Shown piece after piece: positions 8,677-17,495 of a DNA stretch of 49,195 nt. The number at the start of each line of letters is the position of its first letter. Positions within the stretch are counted from its first letter, which is position 1. A model generated the notes under the pieces. The model did not search any database, was not told the DNA's origin, and was given only the letters and a program-made list of their open reading frames with translations. Position numbers and translations under genes: made by a program. The stretch lies in the NCBI GenBank assembly GCA_017651645.1, contig JAGCCO010000040.1, positions 1 to 49,195 on the forward strand. The letters are read 5' to 3'. The stretch comes from Bacteroidales bacterium (GTDB taxonomy: Bacteria; Bacteroidota; Bacteroidia; Bacteroidales; F082).

Positions 8677-8910
8677 ATGAGGAGCATATCGAAATCCCTA
8701 ATTTCCGCGCCAACAGTGGCGGTCTTGGTCGCCTTGCTGCTGGCGGGATGCCAAAACAGGGAGAAGAAAGAAGTCCAAAAAACACCTGTTCAGACCGAAG
8801 CTGTAGTGGACAGTACCGAAAAAGAAGACACCATGAAGAACTACTATGAACGGATGTGGCGATTGAAGGTGCTGCTTAGGGGCGCTGGCAATTGGGAAAG
8901 CGAGAGGTAG
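8677..8910 (+). CDS. Small lipoprotein of unknown function
   Basis: A 77-residue protein with a clear lipobox (LLLAGC, Cys25) after a basic and hydrophobic signal. The mature part has about 50 charged residues' worth of Lys/Glu-rich sequence and no recognisable domain. The start ATG lies six bases after the preceding stop, suggesting translational coupling with the type IX cargo gene. A strong terminator follows at 8960. The intact signal argues that it is a real gene, despite its size. No homologous family is recognised. Confidence 0.6.
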   Translation: MRSISKSLISAPTVAVLVALLLAGCQNREKKEVQKTPVQTEAVVDSTEKEDTMKNYYERMWRLKVLLRGAGNWESER

Positions 8911-8959
8911 ATGTAAGCTTTTCGCGGCGCAAAACCTCACTACGAGGATGGAACGAACG

Positions 8960-8990
8960 AAAAGAGCTGCCGTTTGGCGGCTCTTTTTTT
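8960..8990 (+). terminator. Rho-independent terminator
   Basis: AAAAGAGCTGCC (8960-8971) pairs with GGCGGCTCTTTT (8976-8987) around GTTT, followed by more T. It is nearly the same sequence as the terminator at 669. It ends the transcript covering 7249-8910. Confidence 0.88.
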
Positions 8991-9032
8991 GCTTTTTAGG
9001 AGAAAAATACTTCATTATTCCAAAAAAGTGCG

Positions 9033-9040
9033 TATCTTTA
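9033..9040 (+). promoter_or_regulatory. -7 element upstream of the second C25 protease
   Basis: TATCTTTA followed by CG matches the Bacteroidetes -7 element; I see no convincing -33 box. It lies between a terminator and the protease start at 9092, with a leader of about 45 bases. The array genes that follow have no equally good promoter before 27243, so it may drive a long operon. Confidence 0.5.
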
Positions 9041-9091
9041 CGCGTTTTTTTAATTTAATTAGGTAGTCAAACAATCAAACACGCTAATACC

Positions 9092-12000
9092 ATGAAGTTC
9101 TTTCTCCGTACCCTTATCCTCGCCAGCATGCTGTTCTCGGCCATGGCAACGGATGCGCAGACGCGCGATTTCACCTTCAACAACAGTGCCCAAAGAGAAG
9201 GGCTCACCGTTGAACAAAACACACGCTCCAACCTCACGATGCGCCATGCCCTGAAACAGCTGCAGATCGTCAACATCACCGACAACGGCTATAGGGGCGA
9301 TGTCGTGCAAGGCGGCACGGGCATCAGCCTGCCTGCCAACGCCGGCGAGCCCAACCTGCCCGCCTTCAGCCGCTTCGTGGCTGTCCCCAACGGCGCCACC
9401 GCCCACATCGAGATGGGCTATCGCAGCATGACCACCATAGCGGACGTCGACCTGCTGCCCGCCGCACCCATCAAGTTCGACACCGACGACAGCCCCGATA
9501 CCTATGAGAAGAACCTCAGCATCTACAACAAGAATGCCTTCTTCCCCGAGCAGCCTGTCACCGTGTCGGCACCCTTCAGCCTGCGCGGCGTGCAGACCGT
9601 AGCCGTCACCGTGGTGCCTTACCAATACAACCCCGTCACGAAAGAACTTCGTGTATACGATGACCTACAATTCGACGTGCGCTTCGACGGCGGCAACGGC
9701 GAGTTTGGCGAGACGCGCCTGCGTTCACCTTACTGGGATCCCATCCTCATGCAGAACCTGGCCAACTACAACCAGCTCCCTGTCATCGACTATGAGGCCC
9801 GTATGCAGGAATGGGTCAACAACCGCCCCGAAGGCTGCGAATACCTCATCGTCATCCCCAACAACGAAGACTTCCGCCAATATGCCAACCAGCTGAGAGA
9901 CTACCGCATCCAGCAAGGCATCCTCACCGAGGTGAAGAGCCTCAGCGACATGGGCTGCGCCACCACCGACCAGATGAAGGCTTACTTCCATAATGCCTAC
10001 AACACCTGGGACATTCCACCTGTAGCCGTGTTGCTTTTGGGTGACCATAACACCAACATGAGCGTGGGCATCCCAGCCGAATACACCTATCACTCACAGA
10101 ACTATGGCAACTGCATCACCGACAATGGCTATGCTGACGTCACAGGCGACCTGCTGCCTGAGATGGCCTTCTCGCGCCTCGTGGCCGCCAACGTCAACGA
10201 GGCCCAGATGATGGTGAGCAAACAACTTGAATACGAATATACCAATCCCAACATGGATGCGTCCTCCTACGAACACCCCATCACCGCTTTGGGCTGGCAG
10301 ACCGAACGTTGGTTCCAAATTTGTTCTGAAGTGGTAGGTGGCTATTGGCGCAACCAAGGCAAGGATCCCGTGCGTATCAATGCCATTTATAGCGGTTATC
10401 CCAGCAACCAATGGTCGAGCAACCAAAACACCTATATGGTCGTCAACTATTTTGGTCCCAATGGTGTTGGTTACATCCCTGCCACGCCGAGTGAACTTGG
10501 TGGCTGGACAGGTGGTACAGGCGGACAAGTGGTGCAGGCCGTCAACAACGGTTGCATGCTTCTCCAGCACCGCGACCATGGTTACTACCAAGGCTGGGGT
10601 GAGCCTGACTTCAGTTCCAGCCACGTGACCCAAATGAACAACGTGGGCAAGATGACCTTCGTCAACACCATCAACTGCCAGACCGGCACCTTCGACCATA
10701 ACCCCGAATGCCTCATCGAGGCTTTCATGCGTCGCACCAGCAGCGGACAGAACGCCGGTGCCGTAGGCTGCATCGGACCCACACAGACCTCCTACTCCTT
10801 CGTCAACGATGCCTATGCTTGGGGCATGTACGACCAATATGACCCGCAGTTCATGCCCGACTATGGCCCATACGCCAACTACGAAGGCAATTGGAGACCT
10901 GCTTTCGGCAATGTGGCCGGCAAGTACTTCCTTGCCCAGAGCAACTGGCCCTATAACGCCAACAACAAAGCCATCACGTACAAGATGTTCACTGCCCACT
11001 GCGATGCTTTCCTGACACTTTACACGCAAGTGCCCACCACCATGAACGTCAGCCATCCATCACAGATCACTGCCACCACCACAAGCATCAACGTGAGTGC
11101 CCCGCAAGGCGCCATCATCGCCTTGACACGCAACAACAATATCCTGGCCGTGGCCACCGCCACAGGTAGCAGCCAGTCCATCACCTTCCCTGCCCAGCCC
11201 TCGAACAGCAACATCACCATCGTGGCCACCAAGCAGGACAGGCTCCGTTATGTAGGCACCATCCACGTCATCAGCGAGCCCACACTCACCCTCACCGAAG
11301 TAAGCGTGAATGATGGCAACAACGGTCAACTCGAGTACGGCGAGCAAGCCTCGTTTAACATGGTCATCAAGAACACGGGTGACCAAGCCTCGTCACAAGC
11401 CACCGCTACCCTCACCACAAGGACGACGGACTATGTCACCATCAACCAGAACACAGCCTCCATTCCAGCCTTGAGTCCTAACCAAACCACCAATCTGGAT
11501 AACGTGTTCGGCATCACCGTGGCCGACAACGTTCCCAACGAGACCCGTCTCGACTTCACGCTCACCATGGTCGGCGGCGGACATACCTGGACAAGTGACT
11601 TCCACTTTAACGCCTACGCACCCGATTTGAAAATCTATGATGAAATCTCCATCAACGATGCCGGCTCCAACAGAGGCAACGGCAATGGTCGCCTCGATCC
11701 TGGCGAAACCGCAGCCATCACCTTCAACTACAAGAACAACGGAGGCTCAGCGGCCAACGACGTGACGGCCACACTCACCACCCCGATGGAACAATACATC
11801 ACCATCAGCAGCCCTACGGTCACCACACCGATCGTGGATGTCAACCAAAGCGTTGAGGTGACTTATTTGGTCACCGTGGCAGCCACCATGCCTAAGGGTG
11901 AAGCCGCATTGTTCACTCTCGAAGTCGTCTCAGGTGCCTATTCCCATTCAAACAGCTACTCACACCGCGTCGGTCTCGACATCGAAGGCTTCGAACAAGG

Positions 12001-13897
12001 CTTGGAGACTTTCGGATGGGAGAACGACCCCGACCATCCCTGGACCATCGTCGACACTGAACCTTATTCCGGCAACTTCTGCCTGCAATCGGGCACCATT
12101 GGCCACAATGCCACCACCACACTCGCCATGCACTTCAAAGTCGAGAACGAAACTGACGAGATCCGTTTCTACAGGCGTACCGACTGCGAAGCCAACGACT
12201 ACCTCAAGTTCTACATCGATGGTGTGATGCAACAACAATGGGGTGGGTCAAGCACATGGCGCGAAGTCATCATTCCCGTCACCCAAGGCGAACACACCTT
12301 CTCGTGGACTTATGAGAAAAACGCCTCGGGTACCAGCGGCGCCGACCATGTGTGGATTGACGAGATCCTCTTCCCCGTTCCCCACATCGACTTTGCCTGC
12401 AATGCCGGAGCCGACCAGAACATCTGCCAAGTGGCGGCACATTTGGAGGCCAATGTCATCGGATATGCCAGTCTCCTTTGGACGACAGACGGCGACGGCA
12501 ACTTCGACCATGACGACATCCTTAACCCCATCTACACCCCTGGCGAGCAAGACCTCGTGAACAAGGTCGTCACCCTGACCCTCACGGCGACGAATGAGGA
12601 AGGAGAGACCTTAAGCGACAATGTGACCATCAACTTCCATGCGCCCGCAAGCATCGAGATGGAAGAAAGAGGCGAGATTTGCGAAGGCGAGAGCATCCTC
12701 CTCGCTGCAACTGTCTATGAAGCAGAAAATATCAGCTGGACCACCAACGGTGACGGCAACTTTGATGACCTTGTCAGTATAGAGACCCATTATATCCCTG
12801 GAGAGCAAGACATCGCCAACGGCAGTGTCACCCTGACCCTCACCGCCATGTCGCCATTCGGCTGCGGCGATGCCGTCCAAGAATTCAACCTTGTCATCCA
12901 TCCGCTGCAGCACTCCGAGTTTGAGGCGACTTCGTGCGGCTCCTACAACTGGAACGGCATTGAATACAACGAGGAAGGCGATTACGAGCAAGTGCTTCAA
13001 AGCATCCACGGCTGCGACTCGACCGTGGTCATGCACCTCCATTTCATCGACAACTACAATGTGGAAGCCGAGGAGACGGACTGCGGCACCTACGTTTGGG
13101 GCGGCGAGACCTTCACCGAAAGTGGCGTTTACGAACACACCTTCACCTCGATGTACGGCTGCGACTCCATCGTGGTGATGCACTTGACTATCTATGATCA
13201 TTCAGAGACTGACTTCACCGCCGAGGCTTGCGAAAGCTATCTTTGGGATCCTCAAGGGCATGAGATAATTTATACCGACCACGAAAGCATGATATATGAC
13301 ATGTCAGGAAGCTATCACCGCACCTACATTTCCATCTACGGCTGCGACTCGATTGTCACAATGCACCTAATGATTGAAAACGTTCCCATCCTTGAAGCTC
13401 TCAGCGGCGACAATGAGGTGGATGTACGCCTGACACCCGTCAGTACCTACACCGCAGAAATCACAAATGCTGTCGCAGAATACTTCTGGAGCCTCGAGCC
13501 ACAAGAGGCTGGCATGCTCACTGCTGATTACAAAACAGCCACTGTCACTTGGAGCGAGACCTACAAGGGTGAAGCCACCCTCACCGTGAAGGCAGAGAAT
13601 GAATGTGGCGCAATGGAGCTTTCGAAGACTGTCAACGTGAAGAACACCACCGACGTGAACGAATACGGCTTGGAAGCCAAAATCTACCCGAACCCGACTA
13701 ACAGTCTCGTCACCATCGAAGCCCAGAGTCTGCAACGCCTGACCGTGGTGAACGCCCTCGGCCAGACCGTCTACGACCATGAAGTGGAAGGCAACACCGC
13801 ACAAATCGAGATGGCACAGTTCGGCACGGGCACCTACCTCATCCGCATCCAGACTGGAAACGGCGTGGCAATGAAACGCGTCAATGTGATACGATAA
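9092..13897 (+). CDS. Gingipain-like C25 protease with Cys repeats and type IX sorting domain
   Basis: A 1601-residue secreted cysteine protease. Signal peptide 1-22; propeptide to about 230; catalytic domain about 246-640. The dyad is His496 (HRDHG) and Cys529 (INCQTG), 33 residues apart. Ig/CARDB-like domains follow (GNGRLDPGE near 870), then a cleaved-adhesin-like domain (about 965-1096). Two SGDG-type domains (about 1101-1270) carry the WTTDGDGNF and WTTNGDGNF motifs. Three Cys repeats (about 1276-1430) each end in GCDS. A linker domain shared with the protease at 32088 precedes a Por CTD (about 1530-1601, IYPNPTNS). The Cys repeats and the WDPQGHE variant are the same as in the surface array immediately downstream. 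The next gene starts 38 bases later without a clear promoter. Confidence 0.93.
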   Translation: MKFFLRTLILASMLFSAMATDAQTRDFTFNNSAQREGLTVEQNTRSNLTMRHALKQLQIVNITDNGYRGDVVQGGTGISLPANAGEPNLPAFSRFVAVPNGATAHIEMGYRSMTTIADVDLLPAAPIKFDTDDSPDTYEKNLSIYNKNAFFPEQPVTVSAPFSLRGVQTVAVTVVPYQYNPVTKELRVYDDLQFDVRFDGGNGEFGETRLRSPYWDPILMQNLANYNQLPVIDYEARMQEWVNNRPEGCEYLIVIPNNEDFRQYANQLRDYRIQQGILTEVKSLSDMGCATTDQMKAYFHNAYNTWDIPPVAVLLLGDHNTNMSVGIPAEYTYHSQNYGNCITDNGYADVTGDLLPEMAFSRLVAANVNEAQMMVSKQLEYEYTNPNMDASSYEHPITALGWQTERWFQICSEVVGGYWRNQGKDPVRINAIYSGYPSNQWSSNQNTYMVVNYFGPNGVGYIPATPSELGGWTGGTGGQVVQAVNNGCMLLQHRDHGYYQGWGEPDFSSSHVTQMNNVGKMTFVNTINCQTGTFDHNPECLIEAFMRRTSSGQNAGAVGCIGPTQTSYSFVNDAYAWGMYDQYDPQFMPDYGPYANYEGNWRPAFGNVAGKYFLAQSNWPYNANNKAITYKMFTAHCDAFLTLYTQVPTTMNVSHPSQITATTTSINVSAPQGAIIALTRNNNILAVATATGSSQSITFPAQPSNSNITIVATKQDRLRYVGTIHVISEPTLTLTEVSVNDGNNGQLEYGEQASFNMVIKNTGDQASSQATATLTTRTTDYVTINQNTASIPALSPNQTTNLDNVFGITVADNVPNETRLDFTLTMVGGGHTWTSDFHFNAYAPDLKIYDEISINDAGSNRGNGNGRLDPGETAAITFNYKNNGGSAANDVTATLTTPMEQYITISSPTVTTPIVDVNQSVEVTYLVTVAATMPKGEAALFTLEVVSGAYSHSNSYSHRVGLDIEGFEQGLETFGWENDPDHPWTIVDTEPYSGNFCLQSGTIGHNATTTLAMHFKVENETDEIRFYRRTDCEANDYLKFYIDGVMQQQWGGSSTWREVIIPVTQGEHTFSWTYEKNASGTSGADHVWIDEILFPVPHIDFACNAGADQNICQVAAHLEANVIGYASLLWTTDGDGNFDHDDILNPIYTPGEQDLVNKVVTLTLTATNEEGETLSDNVTINFHAPASIEMEERGEICEGESILLAATVYEAENISWTTNGDGNFDDLVSIETHYIPGEQDIANGSVTLTLTAMSPFGCGDAVQEFNLVIHPLQHSEFEATSCGSYNWNGIEYNEEGDYEQVLQSIHGCDSTVVMHLHFIDNYNVEAEETDCGTYVWGGETFTESGVYEHTFTSMYGCDSIVVMHLTIYDHSETDFTAEACESYLWDPQGHEIIYTDHESMIYDMSGSYHRTYISIYGCDSIVTMHLMIENVPILEALSGDNEVDVRLTPVSTYTAEITNAVAEYFWSLEPQEAGMLTADYKTATVTWSETYKGEATLTVKAENECGAMELSKTVNVKNTTDVNEYGLEAKIYPNPTNSLVTIEAQSLQRLTVVNALGQTVYDHEVEGNTAQIEMAQFGTGTYLIRIQTGNGVAMKRVNVIR

Positions 13898-13935
13898 ACA
13901 TTTTAAAATAAGAACAAGATAAAAACCTACATACC

Positions 13936-16900
13936 ATGAAAAGATTCGCTAAGACAATTATGTTTGCCCTAATATTGTCGGTAATCCCTGCAAGGATATG
14001 GGCTCAAGATGACATGTCAAATCATGCACAAACGAATATCGAGTCCCATATTAGGGATTATGAAAACGGATTCCTTTTCAACGTATTTGAAATTGAAAAT
14101 GTGGAGGAGCGTGTTCAGTTAGCATCAGCACTTGCCACGAGCGACATCTGGCTATGTAACCCAACTGAGAACCCTGGTGAATTGTTCATCAGGCCCAACA
14201 GTTACAATGCCGACATCCCGATTTATGCCGAATTTGAATATCTTAGAATGACACTGAGAGAAGAATACGAAGAAGTGTCCTTATTGCCGAAAGAGGAATT
14301 TGCTGAAATCTTCAACTCATGGGCACAAAATATCAGTGACGACTACTACAACTTCTTGATTTCCGACTACCTCGACCGTGCCAACCACTGCATGGATGCA
14401 GATCCATTCTGCACCTCGGATGTCTATACTTTCCCCTCAACCAACAGCGGTTATTCATGGTCGGGACCCGACTACGGATGCTTAGGCTCCTCCCCTACAA
14501 ACAAACACTCCTTCTGGTACTATATGAGAATTGGTGTTGCCGGTAACATCACCATCAAGATGGAAGCGCCCTTCGACATTGACTTTGCGCTTTGGGGGCC
14601 TTTTACCGACCAAACCACTCCTTGCCCGACAGCAGCAGGTCAAACAGGTTTGCTGACTTCGAATTGCACCAGTTGTCCTAACAACACCTCAAACCCCAAT
14701 TTCTATCCATCAGGTAACCTTCATGACTGTAGTTTCAGTGCACAAGCCTACGAATATGCCCACGTGGTTAATGGACAGGTAGGACAATACTATATTCTCC
14801 TTATCACCAACTATAACGGAGGCAGCGGCAACATCACTTTCCAAAAATACGCTGGTGATGGCGAGACCGACTGCGGCATTTTGCCTCCTTTGGTCAACAA
14901 CGAAGGCCCTTATTGCGTGGGCGAGACCATTCATCTGTCGGCTCAAGGCCAAGCAGGAGCCACCTATAGTTGGACTGGTCCTGGCAACTTCTCCTCAAAC
15001 CAACAAAACCCAACCCGCCCGAACTGCACCATGGCCATGGCTGGTACCTATACTTGCACCATCACTGTTGGCACCGCATCGAACAGCGCCACCACTGAAG
15101 TGGTCATCTATCCCCAACCCACGGCCAACTTCAACTACACCTCGGTTTGTAAAGGGACACCTACGCAATTCACCAGCACCTCCACCACCAACCCCAGCGG
15201 CCAGCAAATTCAAAGCTACCAATGGACTTTTGGTGACGGACAGACTGGAACGGGACAAAACGTCACTCACACCTACGCCCAAGCGGGCAACTATCAGGTG
15301 ACGCTCAATGTGACCACAGGCAATGGTCACTGCACCAGCTCAAAGACCCAGACCGTGCCCGTCTATGCAGCTCCCGTTGCATCGGCCACTGCCCAACCCA
15401 GCACCGTCATCTATGGCGGCACCGCCACACTTACGGCCAACGCTGGTGCCACTGGAACCTTTAACTTCCATTGGGAGCCCGCCAACATGGTAGTCAATGC
15501 CAATGCCCAGACCACCCAGACCGTGCCGTTACAAGCCACTCAGACTTATACCGTCACTGTCACCAACCCACAAGGTGGCTGCAGCAGTACGGCACAAGTC
15601 ACCGTGAGCATGGAAGGCTCCAACATGACCGCCATGGCCTCCGCCGACCAATATGAACTCTGCGAAGGCGAGTCGACCACACTGCATGCACAACCCTCAG
15701 GCGGCACAGGCAACTACACTTTCAACTGGTCTCCCGCCAACACCTTGAGCGACGCCACCATCCAGAATCCTGTGGCCACACCGCCCGTTGGCGAAACCAC
15801 CTATACCTGCGCGGTCAGCGACGGCATCACGAACCAAAACGTCAGCGTGACCATCATGGTGCATCCCAATGAAGTGGAAGAAGTGGAGCACACCATCTGT
15901 GAAAACGACATTTATGACTTCTATGGAGAAAACGTCCAGACCCCAGGCGTTTATGAACACCACACACAAACCGAGTTTGGCTGCGACAAGCTCATCCGTT
16001 TGCACCTTTACAACTGGGATACCTACGAGACCCCCATCACCGACCATTTCTGCCAAGGCGAACATTACCAATTCTTCGACCAATCGCTAAGTACCTCAGG
16101 CATCTATTACCACACCTTGGAATCGGTGCACGGCTGCGACAGCGTCATCAGACTCAACCTCATCCAAGACCCAAGTTATGAAGTCGAGCTTTGGGAATCG
16201 ACCTGCGAAGGCGGTCCAGGCTACTACTACAACGGAGACTATCTGCAACCCAGTGCTTATCCTTACGTTTACAATTTCGAGAGTGTTCTGGGATGTGACA
16301 GCGTCGTAAGCCTCCACATTGAAGAAGCCGAATACAACTCCAAGACCTATTCCGTCTCGCTTTGCGCCACGGAATACACATGGGCTTCAAACGGTGTAAC
16401 TTACTATGAAACAGGCACCTATTACGACACCCTCTCCTTCCCTAATTCCTGCGACAGCACCCTCGTCCTCAACCTTGAGCTCAGGCCCAGTTACGACATC
16501 GAGGTGCATGTAACCAGTTGCGACAGTTACCATTGGAAAAACGATGCCTACAATGTAGACATGACCTTCAACCAAAGCACGGTGTACACCCACCCATACG
16601 TCAACAGCTACGGTTGCGACAGCGAAGCCACGCTCTATCTCACCATCAACGATCATGACGACATTGAATTCACCGTCAGCGACGAAGAAAACTGCGATGA
16701 GTATTTCTGGGATCCTCAGGGGCACGAGATCGTTTACACCGACCATAACGAACTTACCTATAACATGACGGGCACCTATCATCGCACTTATAAGAACATA
16801 TACGACTGCGACAGTTTGGTGACCATGTACGTGCAATTCGAGTACACACCGCATCCCACCGAAATCTATCCTATGGATGCCACCAACACCGCACCTCACT

Positions 16901-17448
16901 GGGTCGTGACGGCAACCGAGTTCCAAATCAACGCTTACGACTTCAACCTGTGGGACACCAACCCGAACTGCCATTGGGATTCCGTCACCTGGAACTTTGC
17001 CCAACCTGTGAACTGGATTCTTGAACCCTTTGGCGAAAAGAACCAGTGCTGTAAGGTGTATGTGCTTAGCCGCGTGGAAGACACCGTGTGGTTAGAGGCC
17101 CATGCCTACAACCGTTGCGCACCACAAGACGGCATCACCCAACGTTATTGGCTCATCAGCTCATTCATCGGCATTGATGAGGACGAACTTTCGACTGGTT
17201 CAGCAGCCTTCGATGTCATCCCCAACCCCAACAACGGTCAGATGCAACTCAACCTTGAACGCCTCACGGGTAAGATCGACATCAAAGTGTACGACATGAA
17301 AGGCACGCTCATCGACCAGTTCGAGGCCCACAACAGCGGTTCCGGCACCTACGACTACAATATGAAAGGCAAGGCTGATGGCATCTACTTCTTCGTCGCA
17401 ACCAGCAAGGAAGGCACCGTGGCGAGGAAAGTCGTCGTACAAAAATAA
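13936..17448 (+). CDS. Type IX surface protein, DPFC/PKD class, member 1
   Basis: A 1170-residue putative surface protein or adhesin. Signal peptide 1-23, then a variable region of about 120 residues. A beta-sandwich follows, starting at DPFCTSD (about 155) with FWYYMRI and DIDFALWGPF motifs common in Bacteroidetes secreted proteins. An Ig-like domain (about 312-378) precedes a PKD domain (YQWTFGDGQTG near 428) and two further Ig-like domains to about 645. Six Cys repeats (about 652-969) follow, most closing in GCDS. A Cys-bearing module of about 110 residues (from HPTEIYPMD, about 971) precedes the Por CTD (about 1095-1170, VIPNPNNG). No catalytic motif is seen, so binding or a structural role is inferred. 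It is first of five paralogs at the 3' side of a C25 protease. Confidence 0.85.
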   Translation: MKRFAKTIMFALILSVIPARIWAQDDMSNHAQTNIESHIRDYENGFLFNVFEIENVEERVQLASALATSDIWLCNPTENPGELFIRPNSYNADIPIYAEFEYLRMTLREEYEEVSLLPKEEFAEIFNSWAQNISDDYYNFLISDYLDRANHCMDADPFCTSDVYTFPSTNSGYSWSGPDYGCLGSSPTNKHSFWYYMRIGVAGNITIKMEAPFDIDFALWGPFTDQTTPCPTAAGQTGLLTSNCTSCPNNTSNPNFYPSGNLHDCSFSAQAYEYAHVVNGQVGQYYILLITNYNGGSGNITFQKYAGDGETDCGILPPLVNNEGPYCVGETIHLSAQGQAGATYSWTGPGNFSSNQQNPTRPNCTMAMAGTYTCTITVGTASNSATTEVVIYPQPTANFNYTSVCKGTPTQFTSTSTTNPSGQQIQSYQWTFGDGQTGTGQNVTHTYAQAGNYQVTLNVTTGNGHCTSSKTQTVPVYAAPVASATAQPSTVIYGGTATLTANAGATGTFNFHWEPANMVVNANAQTTQTVPLQATQTYTVTVTNPQGGCSSTAQVTVSMEGSNMTAMASADQYELCEGESTTLHAQPSGGTGNYTFNWSPANTLSDATIQNPVATPPVGETTYTCAVSDGITNQNVSVTIMVHPNEVEEVEHTICENDIYDFYGENVQTPGVYEHHTQTEFGCDKLIRLHLYNWDTYETPITDHFCQGEHYQFFDQSLSTSGIYYHTLESVHGCDSVIRLNLIQDPSYEVELWESTCEGGPGYYYNGDYLQPSAYPYVYNFESVLGCDSVVSLHIEEAEYNSKTYSVSLCATEYTWASNGVTYYETGTYYDTLSFPNSCDSTLVLNLELRPSYDIEVHVTSCDSYHWKNDAYNVDMTFNQSTVYTHPYVNSYGCDSEATLYLTINDHDDIEFTVSDEENCDEYFWDPQGHEIVYTDHNELTYNMTGTYHRTYKNIYDCDSLVTMYVQFEYTPHPTEIYPMDATNTAPHWVVTATEFQINAYDFNLWDTNPNCHWDSVTWNFAQPVNWILEPFGEKNQCCKVYVLSRVEDTVWLEAHAYNRCAPQDGITQRYWLISSFIGIDEDELSTGSAAFDVIPNPNNGQMQLNLERLTGKIDIKVYDMKGTLIDQFEAHNSGSGTYDYNMKGKADGIYFFVATSKEGTVARKVVVQK

Positions 17449-17495
17449 AAACACACAAAAAAAATTACAACTAATACTTTAATACCGCTCCACAC

